NCBI GenBank assembly: GCA_963995505.1
Contig: OZ023182.1
Location: 19,361,619-19,425,618 of the forward strand
Direction: 5' to 3'
Length of the DNA: 64,000 bases
From: Hypericum androsaemum
Taxonomy: Eukaryota > Streptophyta > Magnoliopsida > Malpighiales > Hypericaceae
Shown here piece after piece: positions 45,651-57,700 of the stretch. The notes beneath the pieces are model-generated. The model saw nothing but the letters and a program-made list of their open reading frames with translations. It ran no database searches and had not been told where the DNA came from. The number at the start of each line of letters is the position of its first letter. Position 1 is the stretch's first letter. The position numbers were made by a program, and so were the translations under genes.

Positions 45651-47450
45651 AGTAGATGGAAAAATCATGAAGAGTTTGTTTTTCTATATATTATATTGGG
45701 AAAAAAACTGAGAAGTCGTTCAGGTTTAATATAGTGTATTAGGAGGCCCGTTTTCTTAATAAATTACTCCATGAGTTTTAAGAAATTGAACTCGTTAGTC
45801 CCTCTAATCAATTTTGTGTAAGATTTAGTTAGATAGCAACATAATATTACCTAAATACCATTACTTTATAATAAAACTTTAAAATCATAGAAAACCATCG
45901 TTAAAATTCATTTTAAAAAATGTTACTGGGTATCCTAAGATTTGCTAGTGATGTTTGCAGTAAATCTAAACAAAATTCAGTTAATTCGCACTTCATACAT
46001 CGCACTTAATAATCTAATAATGACTAACATTAAAACGTTATGTTTAATCATTTTAATTTTTGTTTAGTTTCTACTAAACAATTCTAAAAAAATATAATAA
46101 ATTTTGCAAACATTTTTGTTTGATGAAAAAAGTATAACGACTGTATACTTACAAGTCCAGTTTGTGTTTTATATTGCATGATACATGGTATATAATTAGA
46201 TATTAGCGAACCAAATTATTTTTCAAGGTTAATATTTTAATATCCAGCAACTATATCACTCCATTTTGCTTTAAAATGTAAACAATGACTTCGGCCAAAA
46301 AAAGAGAGATGCAAAATCCATTTTGGTGTGGGGTTTGTATGATTTAATGTGAGGTACTCATGTTGAAATTTAACTAAATCTTAGACAAAATTGGTTAGAA
46401 AAATTAACGAATTCGATTTCTTAAAACTCAAGAACTAATTTACTAACGACTGTACTTTCTAGTACATTATATAAAACCTTAGACACTTCTTATTTTTTTC
46501 CCCTTTTATATTTGAGTTATCTATCCACCTGATATGGTGTGATTCCTGTATGTCGACTCACGAACCAGCGCAAACTTTGAATGATACTTCTAAGTTATAT
46601 CATAGTTTTTGATTATATCTCTTGTTGAATTATATATTAATTATTCGTTGAATTGGAAGATGCCTCATGTTGTAATTATTTTCTATATGATTTTATTACT
46701 ATGTAAATGTGATTCTATAATTATTTTAATTTGATTCAATTATTATGTGAATGTTGTTTTTTTTTTAAAAGTAGATTTTTTACACTATGACAATGTCAGA
46801 GTTTGAATCCTGAATTTCCAAGATATTTACAACGCCTAACGCCTTGTGTCGTTGGGCTACAAGCCTTTTGACATGTTGTACTATTATTATGTTAATTAAT
46901 GTGGTTTCAGCATTCAATATAATATTATACCATCATTCAATTCAAATATTGGTTCCGTCATTATGTTATTTTAGTTTCATCATTGTGTTAAGTACACAGT
47001 TCCATCATTTCATTAATGTAATTCTATCATTACATTATTAAAAATAAATAAAATATTATTATTCCACCAAAAAAAGTAAAATATTAATAATTCTAAAAAA
47101 TTACCAAAAATTAATTATAAAGTAATTAGACATCTGTACTAAGAGAACAACAATTAAGCACCAAAGATATTAGATAAATGCATATCATAACCAATAAGCT
47201 AAGATAGGCGCTATCTAAATATACTTTTCAAATATATCACCACAAAAGCACCATTTTCATTGCCAATGTACAAACAAACCTCTAATTGCACCAAACTAAC
47301 CTCCTATTAATTACGGAGGTTCGTATTTTTTCATTTTATCTTTTCCCCTAGCAGGATCTTTAATTCCTTGGAAGATGGTAGGAATTTCTTCCTCCTAAGT
47401 AATACCTATTTAACGGCCACATTCAAAGTCTGTTTCGCACATAATTTATT
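45651..47450. other. AT-rich intergenic DNA
   Basis: No gene. The 65-aa frame near 46844 is hydrophobic by base composition. 46780-47050 has runs of TTATGT/ATTCAAT-like text without a clear period. Confidence 0.4.
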
Positions 47451-47499
47451 GTCGTTCCAATATTATGATATTATGTTTAATGTGGTTCGATTAGTAAGG

Positions 47500-47635
47500 G
47501 TTTTTACTGGTGGCGGCATTTTCGAAAATTGTTACAGATTTTCCGACGGCCAAACCATTTACCTCGATAATCATTTGCCGACGGTCTTTTAACCCTTTCC
47601 TTACAATTAGCCGCCGTCGGGAAAAGATCGTAGTG
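47500..47635. mobile_element. CACTA-type transposon terminus
   Basis: On the minus strand it starts CACTACGATCTTTTCCCGAC, close to the CACTACAA...CCGACGGC tips of plant CACTA elements. A subterminal inverted GCCGTCGG/CCGACGGC pair is present. The matching other end was not found. It abuts the small-gene remnant at 47640. Confidence 0.5.
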
Positions 47636-47639
47636 TAAG

Positions 47640-47702
47640 ATCGTGGTCGGGAGTGTAGTTAAGGAAGGACTCGAAGGAGGACACTTCGATCGTGACCAAC
47701 AT
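47640..47702 (-). pseudogene. Remnant of a small POZ/SKP1-N-like gene
   Basis: Minus strand reads LVTIEVSSFESFLNY, nearly the core of paralogue 1 (VTIEVSSIKSFLHY). Nothing upstream or downstream of the core remains. A CACTA terminus begins right at its inner edge, so the transposon probably removed the 3' half. Confidence 0.65.
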
Positions 47703-48558
47703 AAGATCGTCGTTAACATTTTGATCTTTTTTACCGAAGATATATATGTTGATTTTTTAATTCAAGCGTCAAATATGGGAGATAGTAGAGTTCCTAGCGT
47801 AGTTATTCGTGAATATAATATTGAATATCAAAATTCTCTTACACTTCAACTCGAGATTTATCACTAATAAATTGTTGATCAACTTATATAAGCCAGCAAT
47901 AGTTCTTGGACTGGATTACACAAGGTGACTATTTAATACGATTAAACATACTATCAAGGAAACTCAGAGAAGAGTACTGGGTAAGAATGAGATATTTTAA
48001 TTACCAAAATAATGAGTTTTTGGGTTGCCACCATAACCTCATCAAAAACCTAGGTGTTAAAATCGTGTGTGAAAAATAGTACTAAACTAACAAGCGAGTT
48101 ATATCTTTGGTTTATATGAACTCATATCCGGATATAATTACACCAATCAATTTAGATTTAAATAATGTGGCCAAACTACAAGTATTTATCAAAATCCTCT
48201 TTGTTGGATCACACTTGGAAGCAATTTTAATTTTGCGATCCGAAAAGTATGGAATCTTTAGAAAAATACTATTGTCACCATAAATCTTAGAAAGCATTTT
48301 TTTGTTCTAACTAAAAGATAGTTGTTCAAACAACGTAATTGATAAATTAACAAGTAATAAAATAAAATGGCTGCACATAGTCTAACCAATCAAAATTCTT
48401 ATCATATAGTTTAAATTGGCGCATAATTAAAGAGTAAAAAAACCAAGTATTATAGTGAGAGTTCCTTAACATCAGTACTGGAACACATTAAACAAGCTAA
48501 TTAACTAAGCCACACTTTATTCGAACTACCTCACACTTCTTCTTCTGTGAACCATTAG
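47703..48558. other. Intergenic, 3' flank of small gene 4
   Basis: 48275-48320 (CACCATAAATCTTAGAAAGC) and 48470-48545 (GTTCCTTAACATCAGTACTG, CAAGCTAATTAACTAAGCCA) are family-wide downstream blocks. The rest is AT-rich without a gene. Confidence 0.5.
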
Positions 48559-48867
48559 CTAGGCCTTCTTCTCATCCTTCTTTCCCTGGCTGGCCCCGGA
48601 TGACTCTCCTCGATCATCACCATCGTGGTCCTCACTGTCGGGTCCATAGCAGGGTGCGACCGTCAGGTTGCAGAGCTGAGTAATCAACTTCCGCTGCTGT
48701 GGCGTGGTCGAGTCGGAGATGCGCACGATGATCTGCTGATCGACGGGGCGGCTGGAAATGAAGTCCTGCAAGGACTTCAGGGAGGAAACTTCGACCGTGA
48801 TCACCTCTTGGCCGTCGACCAGCTCGGTTGATATTATCTTTTCTGGCTCGATACCTCCTCCAGACAT
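48559..48867 (-). CDS. Small POZ/SKP1-N-like protein, paralogue 4 (102 aa)
   Basis: Starts MSGGGIEPEKIISTELVDGQ, where the VDGQ turn corresponds to SSDGE of SKP1. It continues VITVEVSSLKSLQDFI, then IIVRISDSTTPQQRKLITQL and C, and ends RGESSGASQGKKDEKKA. The core is about 65 residues, the size of the SKP1 POZ half. Single exon, no intron signals. The 3' flank, including AATAAAGTGTGGCTTAGTTA read on the minus strand, is shared with paralogues 2 and 5. An unknown plant-specific small-protein family unrelated to SKP1 is the main alternative. Confidence 0.6.
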   Translation of the reverse strand: MSGGGIEPEKIISTELVDGQEVITVEVSSLKSLQDFISSRPVDQQIIVRISDSTTPQQRKLITQLCNLTVAPCYGPDSEDHDGDDRGESSGASQGKKDEKKA

Positions 48868-50087
48868 GATGATGGTTTTGTGAAGGCTATGTATTGACTT
48901 CTCTTTCGTTATGATCTCTCCCTATATGGGTTTTCTAGCTACTGGTAGAACGATTAGCAAGCTAATTTCAATGTCGTAGATCTGTATATATAGGCCAGGA
49001 TCATGTTTGGATTGTGTTTAAGTTGGTGGAAGTGCGAATTGTGTGTATTTATTTCGAGAATTGGCAGGTATTCGGATATCAGATAATATTGATATCTATC
49101 TCTAAAAGTTGTTATAGTTGGATTGTGTGTTTTTTGTCCATTAAAAAAATCAGTATGATATAGTTCTCAGATATATCATGGTTTTTATCAAGTTTCATAA
49201 GTAGATTGTTACATATTTAGTGAATTTTGGAGGTCAATTGATTTATTGTGATCACAACATACCAAGTATTGAAATATTTTGTATACGGCGACCAATGCCA
49301 ACTTGATAAAACATAAAAAAGATAAATTAATCAACTTTACACACAAATTTTAAAAATTGTGAAGTTATAAACGTTGAATGTACACGAAAGCTTTGCATGA
49401 CATGCAGATAGTGGACTAAAGTTAATTAAATCAATCTATTATAGAAAGTCTGGTTAACGGTTATTTTAGGAATTTATCAATTTTCGTTGGATGGTTACGC
49501 TGAAAGGGGTTCATGTCGGGAGGCAGTTTGTGAACAACGGACAAGCGATTAGATATTTAGATTTTTTTAATCCGAGCTTCAGATTAATTGTTATTTGTGA
49601 ATAATAAAGCTCTCGTAAATTTTAATCCGAGATTTGCCACTAAATACCTTTCAAAAAAAATTTGCCACTAAATTGTTGAGTAATTTATGTAAGTTCGAGC
49701 TACGAACTGAGTATAACTACAAATGGTAATTATTGAAAACGGGTTTTCCAATAATCAAGACTTGTTAAGGTAAAGATGGAATGGAAAAAAGAGAGCAGAT
49801 GCACGTGGCTCCATCAACAACCAATCCGAGATAATCTTCACTATGATTATAGGTTAACAGGTAAACTATGATGACCCGAAAAGTATAACCATAAATTTTA
49901 GGAAGCATTTTTGTTCTAATTCAACCAGGTAATTGGTAACTTACCATTGTCTAACCAATCCAAAACTCTTATTACATAGTTTGAATTGGGACATAATTAT
50001 AAAGTAAAACCAAGCAAATAAGTGAGAGTTCCTTAACATGAGCACATATAACTAGCTAATAAATTAAACCACACGCTTTATTCTACC
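48868..50087. other. Intergenic, promoter of small gene 4 and 3' flank of gene 5
   Basis: 48870-49045 carries CTCTTTCGTTATGATCTCTC, TTTTCTAGCTACTGGTAGAA and GGTGGAAGTGCGAATTGTGT, shared with the genes at 45013, 50088 and 27482. 49890 and 50020-50085 repeat the downstream blocks. Between them nothing is recognised. Confidence 0.5.
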
Positions 50088-50429
50088 TCACACTTTTTCT
50101 GTAGCCTTCTTCTCCTGGCCACCAGCCCCGGAGGAGGACTCCCCTTTCTCACCGGCAGGCCGCGGGGGCTGACCATCATCATCGTCCTCATTGTCGCTGC
50201 CGGAATCATAGCAGAGGTGATGCTGCAGATTGCAGAGCTGGATGATCATCTTGCGCTCCAGGGGCGGGCAGTCGTCGGAGATTCGCACCTTGGTCAGCTG
50301 GCCGGAGTGCTTGGGGCCGTAGTAAATTAAGGACTTGAAGGAGGACACGATGATCGTGACCACCTTTCCACCGGAGACCAACGTCTCCACTGAGAGTAGC
50401 CTTGCTCGTTCGTAATCTTTTTCCGACAT
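50088..50429 (-). CDS. Small POZ/SKP1-N-like protein, paralogue 5 (113 aa)
   Basis: Starts MSEKDYERARLLSVETLVSG, then VVTIIVSSFKSLIYYG, LTKVRISDDCPPLERKMIIQ, LC and an acidic run NEDDDDG, ending KGESSSGAGGQEKKATEKV. The alignment with paralogues 3 and 4 is gap-poor over the whole core, and upstream and downstream blocks are shared, so it is a tandem duplicate. CPPxER followed by IIxxC is the most constant motif of genes 1, 3 and 5. Function unknown; POZ-like fold is inference. Confidence 0.6.
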   Translation of the reverse strand: MSEKDYERARLLSVETLVSGGKVVTIIVSSFKSLIYYGPKHSGQLTKVRISDDCPPLERKMIIQLCNLQHHLCYDSGSDNEDDDDGQPPRPAGEKGESSSGAGGQEKKATEKV

Positions 50430-50519
50430 GATCTTTGTCTCAGGTAAATGCTAATATGGAGTTTTTCTAGCTACTGGTAGAATAATTAGGGAGATATATA
50501 TAAAGAAGAAGTAAGGGTC

Positions 50520-50630
50520 ATGGAAGGATTGTGTTTAGTTCACTTGAGGGTTGATTAGGTGGCAGTGCAAATTGTGTTCTTGGAGCATGAAGCTAGTTGT
50601 TGGTCATGTACTAGGCATTCTAATCTAATT
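50520..50630 (-). promoter_or_regulatory. Conserved upstream block of small gene 5
   Basis: GGATTGTGTTTAGTTCACTT, GGTGGCAGTGCAAATTGTGT and GAGCATGAAGCTAGTTGTTG, then ATGTACTAGGCATTCTAATC. Nearly the same as 45540-45650. A TATATATAAAG at about 50494 is a candidate TATA box between block and ATG. Confidence 0.5.
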
Positions 50631-50639
50631 GGTGGAAAC

Positions 50640-52408
50640 TTGAGAAGCCATTTATTTCATCTATTTGATGTGAATCGTATCAGATTTCTCAAAGCTCCGA
50701 TCTGACCATGATCTGGAATGATTTAAAATTTCAACGCTTCGTGATCAGGTCATATCGTATCGTTGGCGGATTTCGTGCGTGACGAAACCAGCGCAAACTG
50801 GATGATATTATTCTCAGATAAATCATGATTTTTTAATTATATTTCGCGTAGAACTGTTAGACATTTTAGTGAATTTGTAGATTTTCTGTGATTTTATTAT
50901 ATATAATTGAATTATAACAGTTGAATGAACTGAAATTCACCTATGCGATATATATGAAGTTTTTTGTGGAATTTCATATTTTGGTGTTTGTTTTTTTACA
51001 AGTTACTTTTGACTATTAGTAATTTTAATTATAAATATTTTTGTGTTATTCGAACAACTGTCCCATTATTTGTTAAATATACTTTAGGAGCTGTTGGGAC
51101 GTCTCGCAGAATTGGGCTACGACCCGTACACGCCTCGTTCTGACGTCATGGGCCGGCATGTGGGAACGCTGATGGGATTTAGTGGGCTTCGGCCCGCTCA
51201 TTCACGGGCCATTGGTTTCATTCCACGTTTCCAAATAGACTTTAGGATCGTTGGACATGACGGTTGATATGTTTATTTTCGGCCACGTGGCGTACGACAA
51301 TTTTAACAGACAATGATTTTTTGATAATAAAAAAATATGATACATAATCCAAGCGACTTTTTTCAACCGTAATTATATGCGATTCCTTCACCCCTTTTTT
51401 TTTTGGAGGGAATTCCTTCACCCCTTGGATATAAAAGAGATGAGCTATGTGTTCTTATATATATGTCTACGGATTGATGGCTCATTGCTCAATCCTAATT
51501 CAGTATGGATTTTTTGCATCAAAATAATTGGAAAATATCCGAACAATGAAAACCGAAGTTTAAAAAAAACAAAAAAGTGAATTTTGAACACAATATAGGC
51601 TAAATTTTTTTTTGTACCACCCAACTTGTGCAAAATAATTTTCTAAAAGTTTATAGGCTAACAATATACCCTATTTCAGATTTAGTTTTTAGTATTTTTC
51701 AATTTACTAAAAAAGAAATACTTGTTAACAAATTTGTAAACTATCAACAAAAACAATGAAAAGAATTAGTATCTTATAAAAAAAGTTTCATTTTAAAATC
51801 CTTTTTCGGAAAAAATTGTTTTCTCTAAGACGTCAAATAAACAGAGACTAACACACACATTGTACATTCATATACAGATGGAAAGAAAGACGCGCACAAT
51901 TTGAGAATTAATTTTAGTTGGCCTGGAATGATTCACGACCCAAAACAGGCTCCACCGAGCAATACAAATGTGGTTTTGTAATCGAATTTAAATATCAAAA
52001 GTTTATCAAAAATTGATTAGAAAAATAATTTGTGCAAAATAGTTATATGTTTCATCAAATTTGTTAAATCTATTAATACAAAATTGAATGCTACCAAATC
52101 TAACAGATGATAGTTAAAGTTTTTCTAGTTTACGATCCTTTTTAAAATACTATTTTAAGGAACGAAATCTTCTACCGGTTTGAATATTTAAACCAACTCC
52201 TGTCATAAGCAACAACATAATGGCCACAAACATGCAATTACTGATAAATAAATCAAACTTTACTTCTTTAAGAACGACGATACCAGTCCAGAAGATCATA
52301 ATGAAGGATAAGTAATAATCAGTAATTAACCAACAAAAAGAAAAATCAAACCTAACATTAGTTTCTAAAATTGTCGTTACTCTTAAACTCGAATTACCCG
52401 CCGCAACC
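50640..52408. other. Start of tandem unit 1 and 3' flank of small gene 6
   Basis: From about 50890 (GAATTATAACAGTTGAATGA) the sequence parallels 60310 onward, so this is the left edge of a segmental duplication. 51960 (GGCCTGGAATGATTCACG) parallels 61570. The 154-aa frame at 52150-52614 only shadows the small gene. Confidence 0.5.
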
Positions 52409-52732
52409 TTACTTTCTTCCGCTGGACTCGCCAGGTTCACAACTCCTATTAGCCGACTGGACATTCTCCTCGTCAGAGCCGCCACCTCCACTCTTGCCGG
52501 CGTCAGCTGCCGCGGCGGGCGGCTGATAGCTATAGCCAAACTCCTTACAGAACTCCTGGATGTGCTTGAGATCTCCCTCGGGGCACGTGGCGGAAGGAAT
52601 GACGATGGTTGCATCCTCGTTCACCGAGTCGTAGTCGAGCAATGCACCGTAAGATTGAACATTGTCAAGTGTCACCACCAAACCTACTCCCTCCACCAGG
52701 TCGTAGTTGATCTTATAACCGGCGTCTGCCAT
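52409..52732 (-). CDS. Small POZ/SKP1-N-like protein, paralogue 6 (107 aa), second subgroup
   Basis: Starts MADAGYKINYDLVEGVGLVV, then TLDNVQSYGALLDYDS, ATIVIPSATCPEGDLKHIQE, FCKEFGYSYQPPAAA and a Gly/Ser-rich tail ending CEPGESSGRK. Of all members this and paralogue 7 look most like SKP1: K-I-x-L.S near the start, the DG turn as VEG, IPSATCP... for LPNVT, and IQEFCKE for VIEYCKR. The SKP1 C-terminal half is absent. A (CT)28 run stands 14 bp upstream of the ATG, probably in the 5' UTR, and a copia element begins 417 bp upstream. Confidence 0.6.
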   Translation of the reverse strand: MADAGYKINYDLVEGVGLVVTLDNVQSYGALLDYDSVNEDATIVIPSATCPEGDLKHIQEFCKEFGYSYQPPAAAADAGKSGGGGSDEENVQSANRSCEPGESSGRK

Positions 52733-52742
52733 TACAGCCCCC

Positions 52743-52745
<3 letters not shown>

Positions 52746-52801
<56 letters not shown>
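52746..52801. repeat. (CT)n microsatellite in the 5' UTR of small gene 6
   Basis: 56 bp of uninterrupted CT, read as GA on the coding strand. The paralogue at 62101 has a short version in the same place. Confidence 0.95.
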
Positions 52802-52803
<2 letters not shown>

Positions 52804-53148
52804 TTGCTGTAATATTCTGTGATTAGATGTGGCTGCGTAGGTAGAGTGAGAGAGTACATATGGGAGTTCATGCATGTGACAAGAGAGCTTCGGTTTCTTG
52901 TGTTCTTGATTTGGTTTCTTCATATGCTGTGCATTTTCGGGGGAAGTTGTGTTTGGCACGAGAATTTGATTGGAAGATGTACGTGTGGGGCGGTGCATTA
53001 TTTGTAAAAAAAGTGGTGCATATCTATGTGACATTCGGCATAAGGATGAGCAAACAGTTCGGACCGAACCTAATCGATCAAATTAGAAGAACTGATTAAA
53101 GAGCAGGATGAGAACAGAACCAACATTTGTTTTTTCTTGGTTCAGGAT

Positions 53149-54137
53149 TGTTGGAAGTGGTGTACTTGATTAGGATCTTTAATAGTCGAGGCAAGAGTTG
53201 GACTCTTTCTCCGTAAGATGAGAATGTCCCGTATTTAGTACTTACGGACTGCGGCAATCGTCCCCAAGATACAACGACTGGGCTACTTCCGAGTTCGTAG
53301 CACAACGACCCTCGAAGCTTCAGGCGAACCTTGGATATTTAGACTTTTCTGAGAGAGGGAGAGAGAGAACTACAATGCTAATGAATGCTTATGCACTTGT
53401 AGTTGAGATAATTTACAAATGAGGGGGAGGGGCCTATTTATAGGCGTTGGATGGAGTGGAGGCAGGCATTTCCGAAGAAGCACGAAGCAATTCCGAAAAA
53501 ATACGTCCGTTCGACCAATAGGCAGGCTGCCCTTCAAGTGTCTCTTCAGCCAATTTGTTCGTGGCTCTTCGGAGGTCGTTGGCACCCCTTTGACAGGCAG
53601 GCAGTATACTTACGTCCCTTCGGTGTTCTGGGAGCTTCTGAATTTGCCTGTGCGCCCTTCAGGTTGGCTCGTAACCCTTCGACTTTCTGAAAGTCTCCGG
53701 GACGTTCCAACCCTTCTGCCTCTTCGTTCGAGCTTCGGCAAAACTTTAATGCTCTTCGTCCGAGCTTCGTGCGAAGTGCCAAGTGCGCCACAAAATACCA
53801 TTGCAATCTGCGTCCAATGCGCCATGCGCACATGCACACGCACGTGCGCGAGCGCCTGCGTGTGCACGAGCGCCTGCGCCTGCGCGTGCGCGTGCTCGTG
53901 CTCGTGCTCGGATGGTGCTTCGCACCATCCTTGCAGGCAGCCTCGGTCAGCTCTTCAGGTGTAACATTAAATGTTCCACCAGCTTAGAGCTTCTCCTTAT
54001 AAACAGGAAAAATTCTCTTGCGATTTCTGATGTGGTAATGGTTCTCCCATCCTCAGCTTGGGCTTTTTAGCTTGGCTTTTCAGCTCGGGCCTTTCAGCTT
54101 GGGCCAAATGTATTAATTATGCATTCAAAAGCCAACA
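53149..54137 (-). repeat. 3' LTR of the copia element (left)
   Basis: 989 bp against 942 bp for the other LTR. Both share GGTGTACTTGATTAGGATCT, the GAGAGAGAGA run and the TTCAG(C/T)T(T/C)GGGC repeats at the end. Here a GTGCGCGAGCGC/GCGTGCGCGTGC tract (53815-53915) is longer than in the partner. Confidence 0.85.
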
Positions 54138-54732
54138 ATCCCCCACATGAATGATGATTAATGCATACTGATACTTTTAAGAAAAGTTCCAACGAAATAT
54201 TATTGCATCGAGATTGGTAGCTTATGGCTTTGAACCTTCTCTAGTAAGATATTATCTGAATTATCTGCTGCTCAGTGAACGCAGTCTCTTGAACTGGTCA
54301 GCTTTTTTATGTAAACCAAGACAATAACATTTATACAATGATATCTCTAATATCCTTTGGTTCTCACGTTGTGTCCGTTTCGGCCATGGACCTTATCTTG
54401 GATTCATAAGTATTTTTTTCTTTTGAAGCGGCCTTACTTCACACTTATATAGGTAATCTCCCATCAGGAGTATCCTGCCATACTCCACCTTTTTCTGGTA
54501 TAGGAATCATTAAAAGCGTAGACGCTTAACCTTACCACACCTCTGCAGGTTTGTACTTGGGTAGCTTCTGAGAATGGGATCGGTTCCAAGTAATCATCTG
54601 AACTATCCATAACTTAGTTGTCTCATTGAACCAAGTTTGTGAGATCTCCACTCATCATGGTTGAGTTATCGCTATGAACATTCTTTAATGTGTAGATTTT
54701 AACCCCATTCCCCTTACTGCGTTATACATCTA

Positions 54733-57700
54733 ATCTCTGTTGATTCCTTTCGTCAAAGGATCAGCTATGTTATCCTTGGACTTCACATAATCAATAGTTA
54801 TTACTCCACTTGAGATCAATTGTCTAACGATGTTATGTCTCCTACGGATGTGTCGAGACTTTCCGTTGTACATAGTACTTTGTACTCTCCCGATTGCTGA
54901 CATGCTATCATAATATATCAATACAGGAGGCACAGGCTTGTTCCAACATGAAATATCCTCTAGGAAGTTTCTGAGCCACTCAGCCTCTTTCCCAGCTTTG
55001 TCTAGTGCTATAAACTCTGGCTCCATGGTGGATCGAGCTATGCACGTTTGTTTAGAGGATTTCCAGGACACAGCTCCTCCATCTATGGTGAACACATAAC
55101 CACTAGTAGATTTGGAGTCTTTAGTATCCGATATCCAATTCGCATCACTGTATCCTTCCAATATAGCTGGATACCTAGTATAAAGTATGCCATGGTTCAT
55201 GGTATATTTTAGATACTTTAGAACTTTTTCCAGAGTAAGCCAGTGGTCTGGTCCTGGATTGCTCGTGAATCTACTAAGTTTACTAACTGACTATACAATA
55301 TCAGGGCTTGTACAATTTGTCAGGTACATCAGGCTCCCAATAATTCTTGCATATTTCAGTTGAGATACTGGGTCCCCTTTATTTTTAGCTAAGTGTAGAC
55401 TCAGGTCTACTGGAGTCTTAGCCGGGAGTTTGTCAAAAGCATCAAATTTCTTGAGTACATTCTCAACGTAGTGAGATTGTGACAAGATAATTCTTTCAGT
55501 TGTCCTAGAGATTTTAATCCCTAGTATGACGTCAGCTAGACCCATATCTTTCATGTCAAAGTTGTTCTTTAACATGTTCTTAGTTTTTACGATAAGATCA
55601 TTACTACTTCCCGTGATTAGCATGTCGTCTACATACAGACATACAATTACATAAGCATCAGGTGTGCCTTTAATGTATACACATTTATCATACTCATTGA
55701 TCTTAAAGCCATTTGACATCATTGTTCTGTCAAATTTCTCATGCCATTGTTTCGGCACCTGTTTTAGCCCGTACAGTGACTTGACCAGCTTGCACACTTT
55801 ATGTTCTTGTCCGGGAGCAACAAACCCTTCAGGTTGTTCTATATATATTTTCTCTTCCAGTTCTCCATTTAGAAAAGCTATTTTTACATCCATCTGATGT
55901 ATCTCGAGGTTATAGAGTGTTGCGACAGCTATGAGCACTCTAACAGATGTGATTCTTCTGACCGGTGAATACGTGTCAAAGAAATTATATCATTCCTTCT
56001 GCTTGAACTCTTTAGCTACCAACCGAGTTTTATACTTGTCGATTGATCCATCAGCTTTGTATTTCCTTTTAAGGATCTACTTGTAACCTGGTGGGAGATC
56101 CACGATTTCTCATGTGTAGTTTTGCATAATGGATTCTATCTTACTATTGATAGCTTCTTTCCAGAGAGGAGCATCCGGACTAGATAATATCTCTTGGACT
56201 GTCCCAGGTTTATTTTCTAACATGTAGTTTAGAAAATCTGGACCAAATGACTTAGCTACTTTGGTCCTCTTACTCCGTCTAGATTCCTCGGTACCTTGAT
56301 CAGAGCCTTGTGTAGCTTCATAACTTCTTTTTTTTAGCTTACTTCTTTCGTTTCCTTTTTAGGAAAGATATTCTCAAAGAATGTTGCATTCCTTGATTCC
56401 ATGACCATTCCCTCGTTGATTTTAGAGTTTTTAGACTTGTGCACTAGAAATCGGTATGCGCTACTATTGTGGACATATCCGATAAAGATGCAGTCAACAG
56501 TCTCGGGTCCTATTCTCACCCTTTTAGGTAGAGGTATTTCTACCTTGGCTAGGCACCCCCACACTTTAAGGTAACCGTAGGAAGGCTTCCTCCCTTTTCA
56601 TAATTCATATGGAATTTTGTTCCTTTTCTTGTGTGACAATTATTTTAGAATGTGATTAGCTGAGAGCACAGCTTCTCCCCACAAGTTCTGTGGTAAGCCC
56701 GAGCTAATCAACATAGCGTTCATCATCTCCTTAAGAGTTTGATTCTTGTGTTCAGCTACGCCATTTGATTAAGGTGAGTATGGAGCTGTTGTCTGATGAA
56801 TAATGTCATTTTATTGGCAGAATTCCTCAAACAGAGCTACATATTCTCCCCCTCTATCACTTCGAATCATTTTAATTTTAGTGCTGAGTTGATTTTCAAC
56901 CTCATTCTTATAACTCTTGAAAGCTTCTAGAGCTTCATCTTTTTCTTTCAAGAGGTGTACATAACAGTACCTCGTGCAATCGTCAATAAATGTGATGAAA
57001 TACTTTTTCCCACCTCTAGTTTGCACGTGTTTTATATCACATATGTCGGTATAAATTAATTCTAAAGGTGTAGTACTTTTTTCCACTGAATGAAAAGGTG
57101 CTTTGGTCATTTTTGCCTCTACACATACTTCACATTTATTGTTCGGGTCAAACTCTATTTTTGGTAATAAATTTAAACTTACTAGCTTCCTTAGTGAGCT
57201 CAAATTTACGTGTCCTAATCTATCATGCCATAAGTTAGAACACTCAGCCAAGTAAGAAGAATTAACAACTTTATTAGGACCATTAAATACGCATTTGACA
57301 GTTATTACATTCATCTTGAAGAGCCCCCTCTCGAGATAACTTTTTCCTACAAAGGTACCAGCCTTAGTCAATACAAACCTATCAACCTCGAATACTAGTT
57401 TCATCCTAGCTTTGGTCAACGGTGAGTTGGATACTAAATTCTTACGAATGTCTAAGACATGTAACACATCCTTGAGCAGCTCTTTTCTGGAGGTCAGCTT
57501 CAGCACCACCTGGCCTAGTCTAACTACGGGAGAAGTTGCAGAGTTACCCATGAACAACTTCCACCCATTGATGGTTGTGTAGGTTGAGAACATCTCCTTG
57601 TCTGAGCAGATGTGTCTGGTTACCCCTGTGTCTATGAACCACTCTCTTGGGTTATCCACCAGATTAGCTTCAAATACCACGCAGATAGGTGTAGCTCAGA

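Noticed and set aside
53419..53964. 181-aa frame rich in Cys/Ser/Thr
   Set aside because: It lies wholly within the copia LTR, and a different version appears in the partner LTR (58899-59426); non-coding.
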